Positions 45,475 to 54,303 of a stretch of 64,000 nucleotides of DNA are shown one piece after another. The DNA lies in the NCBI GenBank assembly GCA_020744225.1, contig JAGMWG010000016.1, positions 434,001 to 498,000 on the forward strand, given 5' to 3'. Position numbers and translations under genes: made by a program. Position 1 is the first letter of the stretch. The number at the start of each line of letters is the position of its first letter. The DNA comes from Paraphoma chrysanthemicola. Lineage: Eukaryota; Ascomycota; Dothideomycetes; Pleosporales; Phaeosphaeriaceae. The notes beneath the pieces were generated by a model. The model was not told the DNA's origin and ran no database searches. It was given only the letters and a program-made list of their open reading frames with translations.

Positions 45475-45974
45475 ATGGCCGACGCACAGCTCTTCGAAGA
45501 GACCTTCATCATAAACTCCATAAACGCCGAAAAGTACGACCGTGTATCGCGTCTCCTAGGCTCATCCAGCGACGGCGCCATCACCTTCACCCTCGACGTC
45601 AACCACGAGCTGTTCCCCTGCACAGTTGGCGAGTCACTAAACATTGTTCTCGCCACAACCCTCTCACTCGACGGCACCACCAAAGAAGGCGCGGAAACGA
45701 GCTGGCGGAATGTGAGCAGACAGGGCATCGCGACGCTGGCGGACATGTATGATTATGTCTGTTACGGCAAGAATTACAAGTTTGAGGATGGCGAGGGTGA
45801 ATCCGGACGAGTGTGAGTGGTCGCTGTAGAATTCATCACAAGCTGGAATGCTGACATGAGTGTAGGAAATACTTTGCAAGCTTTGGAGGGTTGTTGCTGT
45901 ATATTGAGGGCCCATACAAGAAGCTCAGCGGCTTGCGCATCGACGAGATCTACCTGCTGGTAAAGCGCGCATAA
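45475..45974 (+). CDS. RPB8: RNA polymerase I/II/III common subunit Rpb8 (ABC14.5)
   Basis: Shared subunit of all three nuclear RNA polymerases. Two exons (45475-45812, 45866-45974) give 148 residues, matching yeast Rpb8 (146). Characteristic sequence: LFEETFIINSINAEKYDRVS at the N-terminus, TFTLDVNHELFP, ADMYDYVCYGKNYKF, and the C-terminal FGGLLLYIEGPYKKL. The split OB-type fold is complete. Confidence 0.97.
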
Positions 45975-46179
45975 GCGAACAACGCATAACAAAACGAAAA
46001 GGGAAGTAGCATGAACGGCGTTTGGCGGCATATATGGCGGTACTGGTATCATCTGTCTCGATCTATGTCTATTTGGCGTCCGGATACCCCCAAAAAAGGA
46101 GTCCTTAGATCTTCCTTTGTCCTACTCCAATTGGTAGGACTTGATCAAAACATATCCCCAGGTTCTCTGTTCTTTGGGA

Positions 46180-47130
46180 TTATAGCGTAGGAAACTCGAG
46201 CCTTCTGTGCAATCGACTGACAATCTCAATGAAGTCCTTGTCGTTCTCGCTCGTCAAGAACCCATGCCTGACCAGAAAGTCCAGCACGACCAGCGCGCAA
46301 TTTGGCTTGAACTCGCCATTCTCCATGGCTTGTTTCACCTCGTCAATAGACCATAGATAGAACTCTTCGACCTCATCATCCCCGGGCTTCGGTATCGTGT
46401 CCTCTGGCAATTCGAGATCGTAAATGTACTGGCACTCTGGCTGCATGAGATTTGTCTCGCCACCTGCCCTCTCGTCTCGAATATACCAATATGTCACCGT
46501 ACCCGCAGCTCTTACTTTTGACCTTACCAAGTCTTCCGCCAGCGACGCTTCCTCCGCGCACTCGCGTACCAGGCTCTCAAACGGCGATTCTCCCGACGCA
46601 ATTCCGCCCGCAACAGCATTGTCCAACAAGCCCCCATACGTCTGCTTCGTGCGTGCGCGTCTCGGCGTCCATATCTTGATCTCGCCCGTGTCCTTACTCC
46701 GCGTGTATGCCGTCAGATGCACACCATACGTAACTACACCAAGTAACGGACTCGCACTCCTCTCCACATTGAACAATAACTCCTTCCCGCGCCCATACAC
46801 AGCATACAACTCGTTCCGCCATTTATTCAGCACTTTGAAATGTCCTGTCTCGCGCATCGCCAGGAACGTCGTTTCTACGGCTTGAGATCGCTCTGCTACA
46901 TTCGAGCCCGCGGTCAGGGTGAGTATGCGCTCCGAGTCGTCGAGAGTCCACCCAGGTACGCTGCGGAACACCTCCGCAACGGACGGCAGCATGTAGCCCA
47001 AGGCATAATCGTGATTCGAGACGCGGAGTTGGTAGTAGGTGTTGACGCGCGCGAGGTAAGCTGTGGGATCGGATTCGGGGTACGGAAAGCCGTCGCATTG
47101 GGCGACAAGGTCGAGGTTGGAGAGCGACAT
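46180..47130 (-). CDS. Nudix hydrolase with DUF4743-type N-terminus
   Basis: A single exon of 316 residues, with the layout of yeast YJR142W and the Nudix half of Tnr3-like thiamine pyrophosphokinases. The Nudix box is GGIASGESPFESLVRECAEE, with the expected G-x5-E-x7-RE-x2-EE; the glycine that usually follows EE-x is serine here (EEASL). The N-terminal domain (FRSVPGWTLDDSERILTL, FKVLNKWRNELYAVYG) and YGVHLTAYTRSKD precede it. Known relatives act on damaged thiamine diphosphates; activity here is inferred only. Ends convergently with RPB8 and diverges from TYW2. Confidence 0.9.
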   Translation of the reverse strand: MSLSNLDLVAQCDGFPYPESDPTAYLARVNTYYQLRVSNHDYALGYMLPSVAEVFRSVPGWTLDDSERILTLTAGSNVAERSQAVETTFLAMRETGHFKVLNKWRNELYAVYGRGKELLFNVERSASPLLGVVTYGVHLTAYTRSKDTGEIKIWTPRRARTKQTYGGLLDNAVAGGIASGESPFESLVRECAEEASLAEDLVRSKVRAAGTVTYWYIRDERAGGETNLMQPECQYIYDLELPEDTIPKPGDDEVEEFYLWSIDEVKQAMENGEFKPNCALVVLDFLVRHGFLTSENDKDFIEIVSRLHRRLEFPTL

Positions 47131-47502
47131 CGTTTGTAAGATTTTATTCGAGATGTAGTGCAGAAGCTTTGCTGGTGAGATATCTGAGACGAGAGATGTC
47201 AGCTTGTTGCGTCATGTTGGAGCTTCTCGCCAGTGAACTGGTGGGGGCGGGGTAGTGAATTGATTTTGACCAGGGAGCTCTTGCCCTGCATTGGAAGACG
47301 CATCGCAAGCGTTCTCCTGCCACGTGCCTCCCTTGATCTAAGACGCTAGAACATGGAGATTGAGCCACAGAATTGCACCTAGCTATTCCGCATTCCTAGA
47401 GGATCATATCAAAGCCTGCCACGGGACTCAATTTCCCACAATGCTCCAAAATTCAGTCTCGTGCTTCCTCCGCACCAGACGTCCCTATCAACAACCATCA
47501 CC
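47131..47502. promoter_or_regulatory. Shared promoter region of the Nudix gene and TYW2
   Basis: 372 bp between divergent start codons. Nothing specific could be named. Confidence 0.45.
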
Positions 47503-49059
47503 ATGAGCCATGCTACCTCCAGCAAACCCAACGAGCTTACTCAACTCCCGAAAGAGAGCGTCGCTTTAGTAGTACCAAAGCAACATGTCAAGACTGTCAA
47601 ATCGGCACTGGAACGAGCTGGCAAACTCGACCGCAACGTCAAGATTACTCCTGAGATAGTAGCGCTCGACGACTCGGCTTCCCAGTCTTTAAGTGGTGAA
47701 ATCCAGTTTCTAGCACAATCGGATTTGGCACTGCAGTCCACCGGGTTGACTGGACCCAGAGAAAAGAGGCCTGACTATATGCACATTCCTACGACCATTG
47801 CGTATCCTTGGAACAGAAGAACGAGGAAAGAAGCCGCAGGCGTGGAAGAACCGGATCTCCTCAAACTCGAAATTCTGGAGGAGATATGTATACCTGAGCT
47901 GGCGCATGATATCCGACTAGCACTCCACACGGCTTCGAATATCGACCCGGCAAACCTAGAGAAGAATCCACTTCGCAGAGCCCTCAAGGAAGCATTCGAC
48001 AATCTCCCTGTTTCAGTTTTGGCGAAGCTGGATCTTACATCCAGCACCCTCGTCGAATCTTTCCCCGAAGGTTATTCCATCTACAAGCCAATGCTTCTCC
48101 TTCCCCACAACGCATTCACTTCTCCACCCTGGCAGATGCTCCTCGCCTCGCACTCGGTTCACTCTGTCACTCTGAGTACGATCTGGATACATATCGCTGC
48201 CGCACTGAACACATCCCACATCGCTATCAACTCTCCCATTCCTCTTCAATCCTCCTCCAGCGACTCCAACATCCTTCGCAGCCCCGTCAACCTCACGCCC
48301 ATCCACGGCTCCTTCGGCCCGCCAATCACACCTCAACGTCTCTCGAATCCTACACCCACAGACTTTGAACAAGCGCTCTGGGTAACCACGACGCAGAACA
48401 ACATCCACCAAACATGGGCTCCACAATACACAATGTTCTCCCGCGGCAATATGCGTGAGAAAACACGACTCTTGAACGTACCCTCCGTCACCACGCTACC
48501 ACCACACAGCGCCGCACTAGACATGTACGCCGGCATCGGCTACTTTACATTCTCGTACCGCCGCGCCGGTTTGCGGCCTATTATCTGTTTCGAACTCAAT
48601 CCCTGGTCCGTCGAAGGCCTGCGTCGCGGCGCTGCGATGAACGGGTGGAGTGTTGCTGTCTTCACCAACGAAAACATTACAGGCGAGGAATTAGCTACCG
48701 AAGCGGATTTCATCGTGTTCCAAATGAGTAATATCCATTCCATCAAGCTTCTCCCCCATCTACAGAAACTCGAGTACAAGATCCGACATATCAACCTCGG
48801 GCTTCTGCCAAGCTCACAAGACTCGTGGCAGCATGCGGCGACGCTGTTGGATCGAGAACATGGAGGATGGATCCACCTCCATGAGAACCTCAACATCAAC
48901 GCCATTGAGTCGCGTAAATCGGACATCGAATCCGAGTTCCGGACATACATCCAAGTCGGGGTGGAGCGACAAGTCACTGTCGAGTGGGTTGAGAAAGTCA
49001 AAATGTATGCGCCGGGCGTGGTTCATTGCGTGTTTGACGTATACATTGGCCCTGTGTGA
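47503..49059 (+). CDS. TYW2: tRNA wybutosine-synthesizing protein 2 (aminocarboxypropyl transferase)
   Basis: Transfers the alpha-amino-alpha-carboxypropyl group from S-adenosylmethionine to the 4-demethylwyosine base made by TYW1. One exon of 518 residues from ATG 47503. The Rossmann SAM motif is DMYAGIGYFTFSYRRAG followed by CFELNPWSVEGLRRGA. The motif preceding it (FSRGNMREKTRLL) and the start of the Trm5/TYW2 fold (LTSSTLVESFPEGYSIYKPM) are present. Yeast Trm12/TYW2 is 462 residues. The substrate of this enzyme is the product of the TYW1 in the same window. Confidence 0.94.
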   Translation: MSHATSSKPNELTQLPKESVALVVPKQHVKTVKSALERAGKLDRNVKITPEIVALDDSASQSLSGEIQFLAQSDLALQSTGLTGPREKRPDYMHIPTTIAYPWNRRTRKEAAGVEEPDLLKLEILEEICIPELAHDIRLALHTASNIDPANLEKNPLRRALKEAFDNLPVSVLAKLDLTSSTLVESFPEGYSIYKPMLLLPHNAFTSPPWQMLLASHSVHSVTLSTIWIHIAAALNTSHIAINSPIPLQSSSSDSNILRSPVNLTPIHGSFGPPITPQRLSNPTPTDFEQALWVTTTQNNIHQTWAPQYTMFSRGNMREKTRLLNVPSVTTLPPHSAALDMYAGIGYFTFSYRRAGLRPIICFELNPWSVEGLRRGAAMNGWSVAVFTNENITGEELATEADFIVFQMSNIHSIKLLPHLQKLEYKIRHINLGLLPSSQDSWQHAATLLDREHGGWIHLHENLNINAIESRKSDIESEFRTYIQVGVERQVTVEWVEKVKMYAPGVVHCVFDVYIGPV

Positions 49060-50073
49060 AGAGCTCCAAATGTAGATGAAGACTAAGGTCTATGTTGTGT
49101 TAAATAAGATTTGTCAAAGCCCATGTTTACAAATCGTTCCTGCCCTACCTACTCCTCCCATCCCCCCAACACCCCTTCTCCCCCATTGCAAAAATACCCC
49201 AAATCCATATAAAGGTCAATTCGAGGACTCGAACAATCACCTCTTTTCAAACACACCTACAACGTCTTCAACACCATTGACCAAAGCAAAAAGGAAAGGG
49301 TATGGCGCGGTTGTTGAAACACCGTCCGGAGATGTTGAATGTTTGATTGTGTTGGAGTGATTGGCCAAATCACGGAGCTACTTTCCCAGTGAATCTATGG
49401 ATAAGATGGAACATGTATACATGTGCTCGTGAATAGACATTGATACAGAAGTGGAGTGTATGCCGCGCGGTGTCTTGGCGTTGTGTGGGTACGGGGGATG
49501 CGAGTTGAGTAAGAGCGAGGGCACCATCGAATACCTTGTGAGGCTGAGTGATCTATTGCACTTACCCAATATCTTCATTTAAAAAGTAGAAGGTCGCGAT
49601 GAATCGAGAAAGTACGCCACGTGTCGAAATACCAGACCTAATTCACAATGATGCAAAAGACTGAGTAGTGAATTTTGAACTTTTTTTGTAAAGTACTACG
49701 AATCTTTCAAGATACCTATATTCTTCCACCTCGCACAAAAAGCCCCGCTCGGAGAAGAGAAGCAGGTAATCCCAGACACTACAAACAGATATACTAAGGA
49801 CAAGAGCGAGCGGGCTTTTCTGCTACCTGCACCACAACGCCTAGCCACTGAGGCAGAGTCAAACGGGGGTATGTACAGCGTCCGCGCGGCCAACGATAAT
49901 GGCTGGTGTGTGGTCGGTAAGAACGCCCCAACGCCGTTTGTGTATGCTATTAAAGTGTACATGCGCAATGACTACGCAGAGCAAGATCCGTCTGGATCGA
50001 ACAAAAAGGAGATTTGAATTAGACGATGCTGTGTAAGAAGTAGTGGTATCTAGGAAAAGGAGAGGCGAGGCTT
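49060..50073. other. Convergent 3' region, 1 kb
   Basis: Between TYW2 (+) and the Ca2+-ATPase (-). A long T-run (49682-49688) and several A-rich stretches are present. An 85-95 codon frame at 49076-49360 has no ATG context or family and I do not call it. Confidence 0.55.
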
Positions 50074-53000
50074 TCATGCGCCTGTAGGTTTTGATGGGAC
50101 ATCATCTGGCTTCGACGCGAAAGGTCCGACGACAAAGTCAGGTGTCGTGTCAGGGTTCTGACTGGGTGGCCCGCGATATTCACTCGGACTAGGAGCAAGG
50201 ATTGGATCCGTGGATTTGGTGTCGGGGTGGATTTCAATGCCCTCCTGCGCTTCGAGATCCTCTTTCCGCGAATTGCGGCTGAATCGGATCGAGTCGTTGT
50301 CGCCACCGTTGCGATCGATCGGCGACCAACCAGCAATACTACCGGCGACGATACCAGCCATGACGGTGGCGGGTCCGAACGCCGAATTGGACCGGGACCT
50401 GCCACGGCGACGGCTGTTTGGAGTAGGAGGCGCGGGAGAACCCTCTGCCTCGTTTGTTTGGGGGCCGTTGTTTGGTGTGCCAGGGAGCGACTGGCTGGAG
50501 CGTGACCTGGTAAAGGCCTCCTTTGGATGCTGCATCTTGAACTTGAGATTGCTCAGACGGCCACCACGGACCTTCTTGATGAAAGCAAGCTCGTCGCGGA
50601 TCTCGAGAAGACCTTGATTCCATTGGTAGTCTTCGTCTGATACGACAACCTCCGGAGTGCGCTTGCGCCTGAAGAAGTCGGGGATGCACTTGCGAACAAG
50701 CTCGTCGGGAATCAAACGAACAATGACACCAACGGGGAGCGAAAGGGCTCCCAAGACTATGGAGTAGCCCCATTGAGCACCGTTGAGGCGAGTGACCTTG
50801 AAAGCAACACCACCAACGAAGATGATCATAGTCTGACCACCGATCATGATGCACAGAATGACGATGAAGAACCAATTGTGGGTAATACCCTCGAAGACGT
50901 TGAAGCGGTTGTCCAGTCGGCGATTGTTCAATGCGTTGAAGATCTGCATCCAAACAAATACGTTGAAGACGAGAGCTGGAAGCTGCTCGCGCTCACGCTC
51001 GCTATCATATGAAAGGATAGATTCGCCTGCGAAGTAGAGGATGAAGGTGACGACCAGTTGATAGATTGCCTGACCAATGATCATCTTCCACATCCTCAAA
51101 GTGATGAGTGGTGCAGATTTAGGATCCGGCTTGCGGTCAAGGAGACTCCGGGTGGGGGGATCGGTGGCAAGCGCAAGCGCAGCGAAGGTGTCCATGATGA
51201 GGTTAACCCAGAGAAGCTGAACGGCGGTAAGAACGGACGTCTGGTCCTCGCTGGAAACTGCGGAAACAAAGGTGAGAACGACTGCGGTGATATTGACCGT
51301 GATCTGAAATTGCAAGAACTTCTTGACGGCATCGTTGACAGCACGTCCCCAGAGCAAAGCCTTGACAATAGATGCGAAGTTGTCGTCCATGAGAATGATG
51401 GCTGAAGCCTCCTTGGCGACCTCGGTTCCAGCAATACCCATACTGAAACCAACATCGGCAGTCTTCAGAGCAGGTGCGTCGTTGGTGCCGTCTCCGGTGA
51501 CAGCGACAGTCTCGCCGAGCTCCTTGAGGCGCTTGACTAGGCGACGCTTATCCTCAGGACTTGATCGGGCGAGAACGCAAAGCTTAGGAATGATGGCGTC
51601 CATGTCGCGCTTTGAAAGTTTGCGGAATGTAGGTCCCTCCATTACGACGCCTCCAGGCACAAGAATGCCACAGTCTTCGGCGATGGCCTTGGCAGTGAGA
51701 ACGTTGTCACCCGTGACCATGCGAACATAAACACCTGCATGCTGGCAGTCTTTAACGGCTTCGCGAACACTTGGGCGGAGAGGATCCTGGATACCAACAA
51801 CAGCGAGGAATGTCATCTTGTTGAAGATATCCTGGAAGACCGCCTGCATAGGGTCATCCTCGTTCTTGCGAGAGTCCCGTGGTGGCCAGCTCTCGAAGTC
51901 GCGATAGATGAGACCAATCGTGCGGAGTGAGCGGGACGCATAGGCAGTGATGACATGTTCGAGAGTCTCGCGGTTGTCCTCGGTGAGCGGTGCCTCCAAG
52001 AGCTCCTTGGATGCGTCTGTGACGATTTTGTCACACTTGTTCAAGAGGATCTCGGATGCACCCTTGACATACAGGCGGTACCGACCGTCGTTAAGCTTAG
52101 CAACGGCTCCAGAGCATTTGATAGCCGAGTCGAAGGGAATAACTTGCACGATATTGGCATTGGACCGCTCTTGCGCAACATTGCCCATGCCGAGGTGGTC
52201 GCGCGCAAAGCTGAGCAATGCAGTTTCGGTCTTGGAGCCAATGAACGGATCGGGACCTCCAGTCTCGCCTTCAAATGCTGTCGTATTCTGGATGATCGAC
52301 TGTTCGAGAAGGTCCTTGACGTCTTTGCTGATTGTATTCACAAATTCTGTAGCCGAAACGTCGTTGGGGCCCTCAACAGGAGACTCTATAGTTTTCCCCT
52401 TTGCACCATCATCGATCGGTTGTTGTACGTCGGAAGACTTGAGAGCCTGATCACCAAATCGCAGAGCAGTGCCGAGAGAACCAGCAACGACTGTCATCTT
52501 GTTCTGTGTCAGGGTACCGGTTTTGTCGGAACAAATCGTGGTTGCGTTGCCCATGGTCTCACACGACCGCAGCAGACGAACAAGGTTGTTGTCCTTCAAC
52601 ATGCGAGTTGTAGCAAAAGCCAGGGCGAGGGTAACAGCGAGAGGAAGACCTTCGGGAACAGCCACGACAATGACAGTGATAGCAACGATGAGGATATCGA
52701 GGAAGTTCTGGCCCTTGTCGGCTGGGGATGCGTTGCTGCCCTTGAGACCGACGAGGAATTCGATGAACAGAACAACGAAAAGGAGTAGAGCCGCTGCTCC
52801 ACCGAGCTTTGCAATGTATGTGGCGAGGTTATTGAGCTTCGATTGGAGTGGGGTCACTTCGGTGTCCTCGCGCAGAGACATCATGGTCTTGCCGTAGCTC
52901 GAATGGATACCAGTTGCTGTGACGAGAAATGTGCCGACGCCTTCAGAGACCTTGGCGCCAGAAAGGATGAAGGGGTCGATCTTCTTCAGGTTGTCATGCC

Positions 53001-54303
53001 TCTCTATGGCCTTGAAAGCTTCGTCTCCGGCCACCTTCTTGAGCAGGTCAGATTCACCAGTCGCAGAGGACTCGTCGCATTTGATTCCATGACCCTGGAC
53101 CAGGATGCCGTCTACTGGGATCATGTCACCGGGTTCCAGGTTGACTAGATCACCAACGAAGATGTCGTATACAGAGATTTCAAGCATCCTTCCGGAGCGA
53201 ATGACCTTGATGGTGCGATCATCCTTCTTGCGATTGAGCTTTACGAACTGGCGTTCTTTCTGCCAATCGTTGGCGGCACCAACGATGACAACGATAGCAA
53301 TAGCGACGATAATGGCGACACCTTCGATCCACTCGACTTTGGGCTCACCAGGCTCATGCTTGACACCAAAAGTCTGGTAGAGGCCAAGCGCCAGCGAAAT
53401 AACAGCTGCTGCAGTAAGTAGCAAAAGAACCTTGTCGTTGTAGGCCATCCACGCTAGTTGGAAGATGTTCTTGGGTTTTCGCACAGGGAGGCGATTGTCG
53501 CTGTAAACACGTTTGCGGTCTGCAAAGGCGTTCGCGCCAGCCTCGTGGGCAGAGTTTGTATGAGTGATACCAGCTTCTGGCATGCCTTGGGATGGGTTTT
53601 GCGATGTGGTTGGGGCAGTGGCCTCGTCAAAGGATACAACACCATCAAGCGTTGTCTCGTCGATGCTAAGACCAGCTTTCCTATCGGTTCTTAAACCCTT
53701 TTCTATGCCGTCTAAGCCGCCAAGCGCGTAGAAGGCTCCTAAGCTCTTGGGATTGTATAGCTTGCCGAGCTGGCCAGGGGAAAAGGCGAACTTGTTATTC
53801 TCAACCTCAAACTCGTGCTCCGTGCCTGGGTCTGGCTTGAGCGCATCTTTTGCATCTAGGACCTCTGTAGGCCCCATTTCGCCCATCGGTATGTCGCCTT
53901 TGTGTGAAGTCACATAGGTCGCACTGGAGTTAGACTCGCCATTCTCAGTCGCCGAGTCCATGGAATTGCCTCGAGATCGTGGCGCACCAGGAACTGCGAG
54001 AAAGCCGGTGCCATTCCAGCCTTGTACAGGCGACGAGACATTGTGCGGCGACGTCGGTCTGCTTGCGTTGCTCTCGAAGGAGTTGGCATTCCGAAGCTCC
54101 TGCGGCGACTGCCGTGCCTGTGTAGGAGATGCGTTGCCGTCTACAGTAAGTTGTGTGGGCGATCGGTTGTCTTGGGCATCTGCAGCAGGTACCGACTCGG
54201 ACATGTTTGTGTCGTTGGGATTGACGGCAGACGTGTCGATTGTAATAGTAGGAGCGCGCTTTCGTCCCTCGGAGGGCACGTCGGGCGCGTTACCGTCAGC
54301 CAT
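50074..54303 (-). CDS. PMC1: Pmc1-type P2B Ca2+-transporting ATPase
   Basis: Pumps cytosolic Ca2+ into the vacuole (or out of the cell) at the cost of ATP. One uninterrupted exon of 1,409 residues. P-type landmarks: actuator CDESSATGESDLLKK, channel helix VVAVPEGLPLAVTLALAFAT, phosphorylation site CSDKTGTLTQNKM (about 595), KGASEI, and GDGTNDAPALKTADVGFSMG. Ten membrane segments are expected, and PVDIP-type sequence is absent. The first 280 residues are low complexity (Ser/Asn/Pro-rich). C-terminal FKMQHPKEAFTRSRSSQSLP is Ser/Arg-rich. The protein is longer than yeast Pmc1 (1,173). There is no neighbouring Ca2+ gene. Confidence 0.95.
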   Translation of the reverse strand: MADGNAPDVPSEGRKRAPTITIDTSAVNPNDTNMSESVPAADAQDNRSPTQLTVDGNASPTQARQSPQELRNANSFESNASRPTSPHNVSSPVQGWNGTGFLAVPGAPRSRGNSMDSATENGESNSSATYVTSHKGDIPMGEMGPTEVLDAKDALKPDPGTEHEFEVENNKFAFSPGQLGKLYNPKSLGAFYALGGLDGIEKGLRTDRKAGLSIDETTLDGVVSFDEATAPTTSQNPSQGMPEAGITHTNSAHEAGANAFADRKRVYSDNRLPVRKPKNIFQLAWMAYNDKVLLLLTAAAVISLALGLYQTFGVKHEPGEPKVEWIEGVAIIVAIAIVVIVGAANDWQKERQFVKLNRKKDDRTIKVIRSGRMLEISVYDIFVGDLVNLEPGDMIPVDGILVQGHGIKCDESSATGESDLLKKVAGDEAFKAIERHDNLKKIDPFILSGAKVSEGVGTFLVTATGIHSSYGKTMMSLREDTEVTPLQSKLNNLATYIAKLGGAAALLLFVVLFIEFLVGLKGSNASPADKGQNFLDILIVAITVIVVAVPEGLPLAVTLALAFATTRMLKDNNLVRLLRSCETMGNATTICSDKTGTLTQNKMTVVAGSLGTALRFGDQALKSSDVQQPIDDGAKGKTIESPVEGPNDVSATEFVNTISKDVKDLLEQSIIQNTTAFEGETGGPDPFIGSKTETALLSFARDHLGMGNVAQERSNANIVQVIPFDSAIKCSGAVAKLNDGRYRLYVKGASEILLNKCDKIVTDASKELLEAPLTEDNRETLEHVITAYASRSLRTIGLIYRDFESWPPRDSRKNEDDPMQAVFQDIFNKMTFLAVVGIQDPLRPSVREAVKDCQHAGVYVRMVTGDNVLTAKAIAEDCGILVPGGVVMEGPTFRKLSKRDMDAIIPKLCVLARSSPEDKRRLVKRLKELGETVAVTGDGTNDAPALKTADVGFSMGIAGTEVAKEASAIILMDDNFASIVKALLWGRAVNDAVKKFLQFQITVNITAVVLTFVSAVSSEDQTSVLTAVQLLWVNLIMDTFAALALATDPPTRSLLDRKPDPKSAPLITLRMWKMIIGQAIYQLVVTFILYFAGESILSYDSEREREQLPALVFNVFVWMQIFNALNNRRLDNRFNVFEGITHNWFFIVILCIMIGGQTMIIFVGGVAFKVTRLNGAQWGYSIVLGALSLPVGVIVRLIPDELVRKCIPDFFRRKRTPEVVVSDEDYQWNQGLLEIRDELAFIKKVRGGRLSNLKFKMQHPKEAFTRSRSSQSLPGTPNNGPQTNEAEGSPAPPTPNSRRRGRSRSNSAFGPATVMAGIVAGSIAGWSPIDRNGGDNDSIRFSRNSRKEDLEAQEGIEIHPDTKSTDPILAPSPSEYRGPPSQNPDTTPDFVVGPFASKPDDVPSKPTGA

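Noticed and set aside
49076..49360. Plus-strand ORF downstream of TYW2
   Set aside because: Proline- and threonine-rich translation of an A/C-rich UTR, without homology or a downstream structure.
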